Shown here in pieces: positions 36,325 through 44,549 of a DNA stretch of 64,000 bases. The stretch's first letter is position 1; each line of letters begins with the position of its first letter. The notes below the pieces were generated by a model. It was given only the letters and a program-made list of their open reading frames with translations. It did not search any database and had not been told where the DNA came from. The translations under genes were made by a program, and so were the position numbers. The DNA is taken from assembly GCA_039180675.1 (NCBI GenBank), contig JBCDDC010000003.1, positions 62,001-126,000 on the forward strand. The letters run 5' to 3'. This stretch comes from Thermohalobaculum sp039180675 (GTDB lineage Bacteria; Pseudomonadota; Alphaproteobacteria; Rhodobacterales; Rhodobacteraceae).

Positions 36325-37347
36325 ATGGCCAGGCCCAACGGTATCCGCATGCCGGCGGAGTGGGAGCCGCATGAGCGCTGCTGGATGGTCTGGCCGGATG
36401 GCGCGGTCTGGGAGGATGATCTGGAGTCGGTGGAGCGGGATTATACCGCCGTAGTCCACGCGATCTCCCGCTTCGAGCCCGTGCGCATGATCGCCAATCC
36501 GCACAGTGCCGCCCGCGCGCGCGATCTGCTCGGCAGCGAGGTCGAGGTGGTCGTCCATCCGGTCGATGACGCCTGGTTTCGCGACAGCGGGCCAAGCTTT
36601 GTGCACCTGCCCGATGGCTCGGTCGCCGGGGTCTGCTGGCGCTTCAACGGCTGGGGCGGGGCGAACGAGGCGTTCGAGAAGGACGCGGCGCTCGCGCGGC
36701 GCGTGCTGGAGGAGGAGGGCCTTCCGGTCATCACCTCCGCGCTCGCCATCGAGGGCGGGGCGATCACGGTCGACGGGCAGGGCACGCTGATGACCACAGA
36801 AAGCGTCGTCTTCAACGCCAACCGCAATCCGGGCATCACCCGGGCCCATGCGGAGGCCGAGTTCGCCCGCACGCTCGGGGTCGAGCGGGTCATCTGGCTG
36901 CCGGGAGATGAGGAGGAGTTCGGCACCAACGGCCATATCGACGGCATGGCCTGCTTCACCGCGCCCGGAAAGGCGCTGTTTGAATGGTCGGCGGAGGAGA
37001 CGGGCGAGCGAGCGGAACTGACCGAGGAGAACCACCGGGCGCTTCTGGACGGGAGCGATGCGGGCGACCGCCCGCTGGTGCTCTCCTATCTCCGCGAGGC
37101 ATCCTCCAATTCCGCCAAAGGTTCTGGCGAATGGGGGTACTGTCTCTCATACGTCAATTTCTACATCGCCAATGGCGGTGTGGTGATGCCGGAATACGGG
37201 ATCCCTCAGGATGCGGAGGCGCGCGAGGTGATCCAGGCGGCGTTTCCCGATCGTGAGATCGTGCAGGTCGGGATCACGAACCTCGCGCGCGGGGGCGGTG
37301 GTATCCACTGCATCACCCAGCAGCAGCCGAAACCGGTCGATGGCTGA
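36325..37347 (+). CDS. aguA: Agmatine deiminase
   Basis: 340 residues. Typical parts are MPAEWEPHERCWMVWP at the start, DDAWFRDSGPSF, the catalytic His in FGTNGHIDGMACF and the catalytic Cys in GGGGIHCITQQ. It turns agmatine into N-carbamoylputrescine, the substrate of AguB. GGAGG precedes the ATG. Confidence 0.96.
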   Translation: MARPNGIRMPAEWEPHERCWMVWPDGAVWEDDLESVERDYTAVVHAISRFEPVRMIANPHSAARARDLLGSEVEVVVHPVDDAWFRDSGPSFVHLPDGSVAGVCWRFNGWGGANEAFEKDAALARRVLEEEGLPVITSALAIEGGAITVDGQGTLMTTESVVFNANRNPGITRAHAEAEFARTLGVERVIWLPGDEEEFGTNGHIDGMACFTAPGKALFEWSAEETGERAELTEENHRALLDGSDAGDRPLVLSYLREASSNSAKGSGEWGYCLSYVNFYIANGGVVMPEYGIPQDAEAREVIQAAFPDREIVQVGITNLARGGGGIHCITQQQPKPVDG

Positions 37348-37354
37348 GCGGGAT

Positions 37355-37377
37355 ATCCGGCCTGTTGGACACCGGAT
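37355..37377. terminator. Hairpin between convergent aguA and the MetX-like gene
   Basis: ATCCGG (37355-37360) pairs with CCGGAT (37372-37377) across an 11-nt loop in the 34-bp gap between two convergent genes. No T-run; a weak candidate for a two-way terminator. Confidence 0.3.
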
Positions 37378-37381
37378 GGCG

Positions 37382-38356
37382 TCAATCGTCGAGAATTGCC
37401 CGTATGGCCGCGTCGATGACGCGCGTGTCAGCGGCCGACTGGCCCGATCCGCACATGTGGCCCCAATCGGTCTCGATATCGCTGTAGATCGCGCCGGGGA
37501 TCATGGCTGCCTCGGCCGCGCAATCGGCGGGGGTGAAGTAGAGGTCGGTCGTCGCGGTCATCACGTGGGTCCGCGCCGTGACCCGCCCGAGCGCCTCGGG
37601 CAGATCGCCGCCATCGGAGACGTCATTGGCGATCCACGTGCGGGCCATCGCGGTGATGTCGCCCGCGCTGCGCGCCATGAAGAGTTTGTCCCAATAGCCC
37701 TCAAGCCAGTCATCGAGATCGGCATATCCGCCATAATCCGGGTCGGTGAAGCCGCCGCGCTTGATCCATGGCTGGGAATAGGCCCAGCCTGCGTAGATCC
37801 GGCCGACCGCGCGCAGCCCCTTCACCGGCGCGGTGTCGCTGCCATAGGCCGGGTCGGCCTCCAGCGCCGCGAGCAGGCTTTCCAGAAACACGCGGTTGTG
37901 GGGTGTGGTGCGGGCGGTGCCGCAGACCGTCAGGAGCCGGGCGACCCGTCCGGGCTCCTCGACCGCCCAGCGATAGCTTTGCTGCGCGCCCATCGACCAG
38001 CCGACCGCGAGTGCGATCGGAGCATCGCCAAACCGCTCCGCCAGCAACCTGCGCTGAAGTGCGATGTTGTCGGCGTGGCCGACGATGGGGAAATCGGCCA
38101 TGTTCGAGGGCGATGAGGAGGCGCCGTTGCCGAGCATGTTGGGGACGAGGATGCAGTATCTGCGCGGGTCGAGTGCCATTTCATCGCCGATCAGAAACGC
38201 GTTCTGCTCATGCGTGCCGCCGAACCGGGTCGGGTAGAGCACCAGATTGTCCTTGGCCGCGCTCAGTTCGCCCCAGACCGCATACCGGCATCTGGCGCCG
38301 GTCAGCACGCCGCCGCCCGCGAGGGGAAGATCGCAGGTGAAGTCGTCGACCTGCAT
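37382..38356 (-). CDS. Alpha/beta hydrolase of the homoserine O-acetyltransferase (MetX)-like family
   Basis: 324 residues from an ATG at 38356 that overlaps the previous stop (ATGA). The nucleophile elbow is VGWSMGAQQSY, with Asp in ATTDLYFTP and His in WGHMCGSG. MetX relatives transfer or hydrolyse acyl groups. The missing methionine-pathway context and coupling with an AhpD-like gene argue against a true MetX; the exact function is open. Confidence 0.75.
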   Translation of the reverse strand: MQVDDFTCDLPLAGGGVLTGARCRYAVWGELSAAKDNLVLYPTRFGGTHEQNAFLIGDEMALDPRRYCILVPNMLGNGASSSPSNMADFPIVGHADNIALQRRLLAERFGDAPIALAVGWSMGAQQSYRWAVEEPGRVARLLTVCGTARTTPHNRVFLESLLAALEADPAYGSDTAPVKGLRAVGRIYAGWAYSQPWIKRGGFTDPDYGGYADLDDWLEGYWDKLFMARSAGDITAMARTWIANDVSDGGDLPEALGRVTARTHVMTATTDLYFTPADCAAEAAMIPGAIYSDIETDWGHMCGSGQSAADTRVIDAAIRAILDD

Positions 38357-38928
38357 CAGCTCGCGCGCGGTTTGATCACGGGCTTGGTCCAGGCGAGCTT
38401 TTGCACCGGTTTGTCGAGCGGTGTGGCCGCGATCGAGTTGGTGTAGTTCGACATGGTCTTGATCGCGACGCCGAGCACCACTTCCAGCGCCTGCTCGGCG
38501 CCCCATCCGGCCGCGGCGAAGGCCTCGAGATCAGCCTCGGCGATGTTCCCGCGGGTGCGCACGACGGTTTGGGTGAAGCGACGCAAGGCCTCCTCCTTCG
38601 GGTCGCTCAGCGCAGCACCGCGGCGCAGCGCCTCGACATCCACCGGCGCCATCCCGGCCTTTTGCGACAGGAGCGTATGCCAGGGCACGCAATAGTCACA
38701 CTCATTCTCGAAATTCGCGGTCTGATAGACGATCTGCCGCTCAACCGGGCTGAGAGAGGTGCGGTCGAACAACTCCCAGGCCGTCGCGTAAGCCTCGAGG
38801 AGCGGGGGTGCGGAGGCCATGGTCCGCTCAAGGTTCGGGATCATGCCGAAATCGGCCTTTACGGCGGCAAGGGTTTCGCGTGCGGGTTCCGGTGCCGTCG
38901 TCTCGTCATGCTGGGGGAAAGAGATCAT
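38356..38928 (-). CDS. AhpD-like / carboxymuconolactone decarboxylase family protein
   Basis: 190 residues, all-helical. The redox motif ECDYCVPWH keeps CxxC and the following His of AhpD-type peroxidases. It is coupled to the MetX-like hydrolase gene by a 4-bp overlap and follows glnT after 65 bp on the same strand. Confidence 0.82.
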   Translation of the reverse strand: MISFPQHDETTAPEPARETLAAVKADFGMIPNLERTMASAPPLLEAYATAWELFDRTSLSPVERQIVYQTANFENECDYCVPWHTLLSQKAGMAPVDVEALRRGAALSDPKEEALRRFTQTVVRTRGNIAEADLEAFAAAGWGAEQALEVVLGVAIKTMSNYTNSIAATPLDKPVQKLAWTKPVIKPRAS

Positions 38929-38993
38929 GCTGGGCTCCTCTCGCTTGCGGGTTTGATCCGCCCGCTATCCAGCAGAGATAGGGATGGGCGGGG

Positions 38994-40337
38994 TCAAAAG
39001 AACCGCAGGTATCTCTCACGCTCCCAGTCCGAGACGTGGTTGAGGTAGCTCATCCACTCCTGTTCCTTGTATTCGGTCCAGGAGGCGAACATTTCCTCAC
39101 CGAAGACTGCCTTTGAGAGCGGGTCTTTCTTGAGGGCGGAGACGGCCTCTTCGAGTGTCCGCGGCAGCATCGAGATCTTGCGCCGCTTCAACTCGCGTTC
39201 CGACATCAGATACATGTTCTCGGTGTTCGGATCGCCGGGGTCGAGGCCCTCGCTGATCCCCTCGAGCCCGGCCGCGAGGCACATCGCGGCGCCGAGATAG
39301 GGGTTGCAGGCGCTGTCGGCGGCGCGCAGCTCAACCCGGCCACCGCCTTTTGGGATGCGCATGGCGTTGGTGCGGTTGTTGTTGCCATAGCAGGCGAAGA
39401 TCGGCGCCCAGGTGAACCCGGACATCGAGCCCTGTTTCACGAGCCGCTTGTAGCTGTTCACTTGCGGGGCGACGGTTGCCATGATCGCGGGCAGGTGGCG
39501 CAGGATACCGGCGAGGAACTGGTAGCCGAGCTTCGAGAGGTCGCAGCCGCGCGGGTCCTTCTTGGCCTTGAACAGGTTCTCCCCGGTCTTCGCATCCGCA
39601 AGCGACATGTTGAAATGCGCGCCACTGCCTGTGCGCTCCACATAGGGCTTGGGCATGAAGCTGGCGTAGGCGCCGTGTTTGTTCGCGATCTTGTTGGCCA
39701 TGAGGCGCAGGAAGACATAGCGGTCTGCCATGGTCTTCACGTCCGCATAGGCGAAGTCGATCTCGACCTGACCGATCCCGTCCTCATGGTCGAAGGAGTA
39801 GACATCCCAGCCGAGGCCGTTCATCGCCTCGACCAATTCGCTCAGCCAGGCGAAGTTGTCGAGCAGGCGGGAGGTGTCGTAGGCGGGTTTTTCGAGATGC
39901 GCCTGGGGGGAGACGGGCGCGCGGTCCGACCCGCCGTCGCGGAAGACGAAGAACTCCGCCTCCATCCCCATGTTCATCACGAAGCCCATCTCGCGGGCAC
40001 GCTCGACCTGGCGGCCGAGGATGTTGCGCGAGCAGGCCTCGAACGGCTTGCCCTCGCACCAGAGATCCGACGGGATCAGGGCGACCGTCGGCTCCCAGGG
40101 GCAGATCACGGCCGCGCCCGGATCGGGCATGCAGGCGACCTCCTCGTCATTGATCTCCTGCGGCACACCGTCGAGCGCTGCGCCGGTGAACATCTCCGAG
40201 CCCTTCATCATCTGGTCGAAATGGCTCATGGGCACGAATTTCGACTTCGAGATGCCGTGCATGTCGACATAGGAGGCGATGCAGGTGGTGACGCCCGCGT
40301 CCTTGAGGCGCTTCTTGAGAGTTTTGGCTGTGGTCAT
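38994..40337 (-). CDS. glnT: Glutamine synthetase-like ligase, GlnT / gamma-glutamylmethylamide synthetase type
   Basis: 447 residues with the glutamine synthetase fold: N-terminal beta-grasp (DMHGISKSKFVP), catalytic part with MGMEAEFFVF, DHEDGIGQVEIDF, GSGAHFNMSL and the ATP site NSYKRL. It belongs to the GlnT/GmaS branch, not the common GSI. With glxBCD 5 kb away and a nearby amt gene, it may form gamma-glutamylmethylamide from methylamine in the N-methylglutamate pathway. A role in ordinary ammonium assimilation cannot be excluded. Confidence 0.88.
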   Translation of the reverse strand: MTTAKTLKKRLKDAGVTTCIASYVDMHGISKSKFVPMSHFDQMMKGSEMFTGAALDGVPQEINDEEVACMPDPGAAVICPWEPTVALIPSDLWCEGKPFEACSRNILGRQVERAREMGFVMNMGMEAEFFVFRDGGSDRAPVSPQAHLEKPAYDTSRLLDNFAWLSELVEAMNGLGWDVYSFDHEDGIGQVEIDFAYADVKTMADRYVFLRLMANKIANKHGAYASFMPKPYVERTGSGAHFNMSLADAKTGENLFKAKKDPRGCDLSKLGYQFLAGILRHLPAIMATVAPQVNSYKRLVKQGSMSGFTWAPIFACYGNNNRTNAMRIPKGGGRVELRAADSACNPYLGAAMCLAAGLEGISEGLDPGDPNTENMYLMSERELKRRKISMLPRTLEEAVSALKKDPLSKAVFGEEMFASWTEYKEQEWMSYLNHVSDWERERYLRFF

Positions 40338-40396
40338 GATGTCCCCGGAGTTCTTTTAAGGGCCGACGCTAGGGCAGTTCGGCCTGCGCGCAAAGC

Positions 40397-40429
40397 GCCA
40401 AAAGAAGAAGGGCCGCCGGGTGGCGGCCC
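40397..40429 (-). terminator. Terminator between the amt/small-protein genes and glnT
   Basis: Perfect 8-bp stem GGGCCGCC / GGCGGCCC (40410-40429) with a 4-nt loop, followed on the minus strand by TTCTTCTTTT. It would end the amt transcript before glnT. Confidence 0.7.
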
Positions 40430-40449
40430 CCCTCCCGCCTTGGAAAGGC

Positions 40450-40611
40450 TTACTTGTGCTTGTTGTAGAGATGCTCTTCGTGGACACAGCCCTGCGCGAT
40501 GATCGCCACGCAGAGGATGACCGAGAGGATCAGGAAGATCATCGGGGAAGAGCCTCCGGCACCGGTGAAGATGGCGCCCGCGCCCTCGAAGCTGTCGATT
40601 GGTGAACCCAT
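40450..40611 (-). CDS. Small single-span membrane protein next to amt
   Basis: 53 residues with one membrane span (PMIFLILSVILCVAIIAQ) and a charged, His-containing C-terminal tail (HEEHLYNKHK). AGGAG lies well placed before the ATG. It follows amt by 36 bp and is ahead of a terminator, so the two form one transcript. It may bind or tune the transporter; I do not recognise a named family. Confidence 0.7.
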   Translation of the reverse strand: MGSPIDSFEGAGAIFTGAGGSSPMIFLILSVILCVAIIAQGCVHEEHLYNKHK

Positions 40612-40647
40612 GATTGGTCTCCTTGTTCCGGGTGGGGGTGTGCGGCC

Positions 40648-41937
40648 TTACTCGGCCGCCACAGGTTTCATTGCGCTCTGCATACCCTCGGGGTAGGCGA
40701 CGACCGGCACCTTCACCGCGTCCATGCCGAGGATCTCGACCTCTTCGGGAATGCGTAGCAGGCCGAACGTCTTCAGGAGCAGCGAGACGCCGTAGCCTGG
40801 AACAAAGCCCAGGACAGCCATCGTCACCATGCCGATGAACTGACCCATGAAGTTGGTGTCCGGGTAGTCGCCGTTCGGGTAGCCAGCGGCGAAGATGCCG
40901 AAGGCGAGGATCCCGAAGGCGCCGCAAACGCCGTGGACCGAGACTGCGCCGACGGCGTCGTCGATCTTGAAGGTCTTCTCCAGCCACTTGGCAGCGACCG
41001 GTGCGAGCGCACCTCCGGCAACCGCCAGGATGAAGGTCAGCGGCGGCCAGTAGAGGTCGAGCCCCGAGGCGGTGGCGAAGACGCCCGCCAGCGCGCCCGA
41101 CATCATCCAGAACGGATCGCGGGTCACGGCCCAGCCCCCGATGATACCGCCGCCAAAGGCCATCACGGTGTTGAAGGCGACGGCGGAGAGCGTCGTCGGA
41201 TTGCCGAAGATCGTCGTCCACTGCCCGGTGCCGTTGTAGATGATGCACCCGCCGAGGAAGCCGAAGAAGCCGACGAACAGCACCATCAGGCCGAAGACCG
41301 AGAGCGGGACGTTATGCGGCTTGATCTCATTCGCCGTGCCGTCCGGATTGAACTTGCCGATCCGGGGCCCGAGGTTGAGCAGCACGCCGAAGGCGAACAT
41401 CGCGGCGACCAGGTGGACGCAGCCCGCGGCGCCGAAATCATGCCAGCCGAATTCGGTCAGCAGCCAGCCATCGCCATGCCAGGCCCAGCTTGCGCCGATG
41501 ATCCAGACGACCGAGCCGAGCAGGATCGCGAGGATGATGAAGCCGGTGACCTTGATCCGCTCGATCACCGCGCCCGAGAAGATCGACGCGGTGGTGGCCG
41601 CGAAGAGCGCGAAGGCGGCCCAGAAGACACCAGTTGCGTTGTCTTGGAGGTTTGGGCCCATCGCCTCGGCCCAGGGTGCGCCGCCGGTCTCAACCGTGAT
41701 GTCCGGCAACCCGGCGGGCGATGCGAGGTAGAACCACCATCCGAAGAAGAAGAAAGTGGGGATGACGAAGGCGAAGGCGAGGATGTTCTTGGTGCCCGAG
41801 GCGAGCACGTTCTTCATGCGCGATGCGCCCATCTCATAGCCGAGAAAGCCCGCGTGAATGATGAACATGAAGGCCGTGCACCACCAGTAGTACACCTCCA
41901 TGTTGATCGTCGTTGTCATTGCTAGTTGTTCTTCCAT
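40648..41937 (-). CDS. amtB: Ammonium transporter
   Basis: 429 residues, about 11 membrane spans. The pore twin His are in DFGAAGCVHLVAAM and AVSVHGVCGAFG; the substrate-site Asp is in HDFGAAG. GGAGAGGGG precedes the ATG at 41937. No glnK is adjacent. With glnT and glxBCD it forms a nitrogen-acquisition neighbourhood and may carry ammonium or methylammonium. Confidence 0.96.
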   Translation of the reverse strand: MEEQLAMTTTINMEVYYWWCTAFMFIIHAGFLGYEMGASRMKNVLASGTKNILAFAFVIPTFFFFGWWFYLASPAGLPDITVETGGAPWAEAMGPNLQDNATGVFWAAFALFAATTASIFSGAVIERIKVTGFIILAILLGSVVWIIGASWAWHGDGWLLTEFGWHDFGAAGCVHLVAAMFAFGVLLNLGPRIGKFNPDGTANEIKPHNVPLSVFGLMVLFVGFFGFLGGCIIYNGTGQWTTIFGNPTTLSAVAFNTVMAFGGGIIGGWAVTRDPFWMMSGALAGVFATASGLDLYWPPLTFILAVAGGALAPVAAKWLEKTFKIDDAVGAVSVHGVCGAFGILAFGIFAAGYPNGDYPDTNFMGQFIGMVTMAVLGFVPGYGVSLLLKTFGLLRIPEEVEILGMDAVKVPVVAYPEGMQSAMKPVAAE

Positions 41938-42062
41938 GTACCCCTCTCCTGCAGGTTTCCGATCTCAATCTGTGCTGCTGTGGGTGCGGGGTCGCGGCAC
42001 GCCCCGCGCATGACGGGACGGTAGCAGTGTTTCGCAGTGCAGCAAGAAATCACTCACATCTT

Positions 42063-42103
42063 TTGCATAAATTCACAGCAAGATTGTTTGTTGCATATAA
42101 ATT
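42063..42103. promoter_or_regulatory. Direct repeats in the amt / XRE-regulator divergent region
   Basis: The 318-bp gap from 41938 to 42255 is AT-rich in its second half. TTGCATAAATT (42063-42073) recurs as TTGCATATAAATT (42091-42103), starts 28 bp apart. They could be operator half sites for the XRE-cupin regulator encoded just downstream. Confidence 0.4.
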
Positions 42104-42255
42104 AATCGGTATTTTAGTTTATATGACTATTATTCGGCCAGCTTGGGCGCCGATGAGGTCGAATCGCTTTTCCACTTGTCGGCCTGGCGCTCTTGCATCT
42201 CTCAGCCGCTTCGTTCGATACAAAGCCGTCAGGAGCAGCGGCTGAGCGTATCGAG

Positions 42256-42900
42256 ATGCCTAGAACCCAGGGGCCGAGGGCCCGGCTTTCCCAGGATCCG
42301 CACCAGGGCCGCTCTGTCCCCGCAAACCGGCTGGAGGCGGTGATCGGGCGTGAGGTCCGGGACCTGAGGCATGAGCGCGATATGACCGTGGCCGAGCTGG
42401 CGCAGGCCAGTGGGTTGTCGGTGGGCATGCTGTCAAAGATCGAGAACGGCGGGATCTCTCCGTCGCTGACCAGCCTGCAGGGGCTGGCGCGCGCGCTGGG
42501 TGTGCACATCACCGCGCTCTTCAAGCGCCATGAAGAGGATCGGACAGCGCTGTTCGTGCCCGCAGGCGAGGGTGTGGATGTGGAGCGGCGCGGGACACGC
42601 GCGGGGCACCAGTATCGCCTGTTGGGGCATTCCGCGGCGGCCGATGCGCGCGTGGTCGTGGAGCCCTACATGATCACGCTGACCGAGGCGTCCGACACGT
42701 TTCCGGCGTTCCAGCATGCGGGGATCGAGTTCCTCCATATGATCGAGGGGGAGGTGACCTATCGCCATGGCGACCAACTCTTTCGCATGACGCCCGGCGA
42801 CAGCCTCTATTTCGAGGCGGATGCGCCGCACGGGCCGGAGGAATTGCACCGGTTGCCGATCCGGTATGTCTGCGTGATCAGCTATCCACAGGAAAAATAG
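42256..42900 (+). CDS. XRE-family regulator with C-terminal cupin sensor domain
   Basis: 214 residues from ATG 42256; an in-frame TTG at 42193 is possible. The helix-turn-helix is LRHERDMTVAELAQASGLS with GMLSKIENGGISPSLTSLQ. The C-terminal cupin has FLHMIEGEVTYRHG and MTPGDSLYFEADAPHG. It lies divergent to amt and directly upstream of glxB, so it probably controls one or both. Confidence 0.88.
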   Translation: MPRTQGPRARLSQDPHQGRSVPANRLEAVIGREVRDLRHERDMTVAELAQASGLSVGMLSKIENGGISPSLTSLQGLARALGVHITALFKRHEEDRTALFVPAGEGVDVERRGTRAGHQYRLLGHSAAADARVVVEPYMITLTEASDTFPAFQHAGIEFLHMIEGEVTYRHGDQLFRMTPGDSLYFEADAPHGPEELHRLPIRYVCVISYPQEK

Positions 42901-42972
42901 TTTCCTCTCGATTGATCCGCCCATGGCTGCGAGCTAAATTCAGGCGGAATCATTTGTCAGGGAGAAAGGCCC

Positions 42973-43872
42973 ATGTGCGGGATCGTTGGCCTCTTCGCCA
43001 AATCGCCGGGGATCGAGGCGGAGATGGGCGCTCATCTGAGCGCGATGCTGGTCACCATGTCGGACCGCGGGCCGGACAGTGCGGGCTTCGCGATCTATCG
43101 CGACCCGGTCGGCGGGCAGGAGAAGCTGACCGTCCAATCCGCCGATCCGGAGGCCTTTGACGGGTTGCTCGGTGTGCTGCAGGGCGCCGGGATCAGCGCG
43201 CATCAGATGGATGTGGCGGACACCCATGCGATCATCCGGCTCGATGCCGGTCAGACCGAGGCCGCCCGGGCCGTTCTGGCCGAGCAGCGGCCGGATATCA
43301 GGATCATGAGCCGGGGCAATGCCATCGAGATCTACAAGGAGGTTGGCCTGCCGGGCGATGTCTCCGACCGTTTCGACCTGCCGGGCATGTCGGGCTCCCA
43401 CGCGGTCGGGCATACGCGCATGGCGACCGAGAGCGCCGTGACGACGCTGGGCGCCCATCCGTTTTCCACCGCGCCCGATCAGTGCCTTGTCCACAACGGC
43501 TCGATGTCCAACCACAACAACATGCGCCGCGAGTTGCGCCATGCCGGGCGCCGGATCGAGACGGAGAACGACACCGAGGTCGCGGCCGCCTATCTGAGCT
43601 GGCGCATGGATCAGGGCCAGAACCTGGGGCAGGCGCTCGAAACCGGGCTGAAGGATTATGATGGGTTCTACACGTTCCTGGTTGGCACGGAGACCGGGTT
43701 CGGTGTGCTTCGCGATCCGATTGCCTGCAAACCGGCGGTGATGGCAGAGACGGACGACTATGTGGCCTTCGGCTCCGAATACCGCGCGCTGGTGAACCTG
43801 CCGGGGATCGAAACCGCCAAGGTCTGGGAGCCGGAGCCCGCGACGGTTTACTTCTGGGAGCGGGCGGCATGA
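42973..43872 (+). CDS. glxB: Class II glutamine amidotransferase, glutamate/N-methylglutamate synthase subunit (GlxB/MgsA-like)
   Basis: 299 residues starting MCGIVGLFAKSPG; Cys2 is the N-terminal nucleophile after Met removal. SDRGPDSAGFAIYRDP, AVGHTRMATES and CLVHNGSMSNHNNMRREL are typical of this domain. It releases the nitrogen group from a gamma-glutamyl donor. It overlaps glxC by 4 bp. Confidence 0.9.
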   Translation: MCGIVGLFAKSPGIEAEMGAHLSAMLVTMSDRGPDSAGFAIYRDPVGGQEKLTVQSADPEAFDGLLGVLQGAGISAHQMDVADTHAIIRLDAGQTEAARAVLAEQRPDIRIMSRGNAIEIYKEVGLPGDVSDRFDLPGMSGSHAVGHTRMATESAVTTLGAHPFSTAPDQCLVHNGSMSNHNNMRRELRHAGRRIETENDTEVAAAYLSWRMDQGQNLGQALETGLKDYDGFYTFLVGTETGFGVLRDPIACKPAVMAETDDYVAFGSEYRALVNLPGIETAKVWEPEPATVYFWERAA

Positions 43873-44549
43873 ACTTCGATCTGACGGAGACGACGCTCCG
43901 CGCATTCAACAAGGCGCTGCACGCCCTGCCGCCGACCAATGCCGGGACGCTGGAGGTCACCGGCGTTCAAGGCCAGCACGCCATGGCGGTGGGCGCGGAT
44001 ACAGACGCGACCGTCCATGTGCGGGGATCGGTCGGCTATTACTGCGCAGGCATGAATAAGGCCGCCACCATCCATGTCCATGGGTCCGCCGGGCCGGGCG
44101 TGGCCGAGAACATGATGTCCGGCAAGGTGGTAATCGAGGGCGACGCGAGCCAGTACGCGGGCGCGACCTCCCACGGTGGGATGCTGGTGATCAAGGGCAA
44201 CGCGTCCTCGCGCTGCGGGATCTCGATGAAGGGCTCCGACATCGTGGTGCGCGGGAATATCGGGCACATGTCGGCCTTCATGGCGCAGAAGGGCAACCTC
44301 GTGGTCTGCGGCGATGCGGGCGAGGCGCTCGGCGACTCGATCTACGAGGCGCGGATCTATGTGCGCGGGAGCGTGGCATCGCTAGGGGCCGATTGCGTGG
44401 AGAAGGAGATGAAGGCGGAGCATCTGGAGGACCTGCAGCGCTTGCTGGAGGAAGCCGGAATCGACGATATCGACCCGTCCGAGTTCCGCCGCTATGGCTC
44501 CGCGCGCAAGCTCTACAATTTCGATATCGACAATGCGGGAGCGTACTGA
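43869..44549 (+). CDS. glxC: GltB C-terminal-like (GXGXG) subunit (GlxC/MgsB-like)
   Basis: 226 residues forming a right-handed beta-helix with repeated gly-rich turns (VTGVQGQHAMAVG, HVHGSAGPGVAENMMSGK, VIEGDASQYAGATSHGG). This is the last domain of large-subunit glutamate synthase as a separate protein. It overlaps both neighbours, so glxBCD are co-translated. Confidence 0.9.
   Translation: MNFDLTETTLRAFNKALHALPPTNAGTLEVTGVQGQHAMAVGADTDATVHVRGSVGYYCAGMNKAATIHVHGSAGPGVAENMMSGKVVIEGDASQYAGATSHGGMLVIKGNASSRCGISMKGSDIVVRGNIGHMSAFMAQKGNLVVCGDAGEALGDSIYEARIYVRGSVASLGADCVEKEMKAEHLEDLQRLLEEAGIDDIDPSEFRRYGSARKLYNFDIDNAGAY

Noticed and set aside
40933..41925. 330-codon plus-strand open frame
   Set aside because: Antisense to the ammonium transporter gene.
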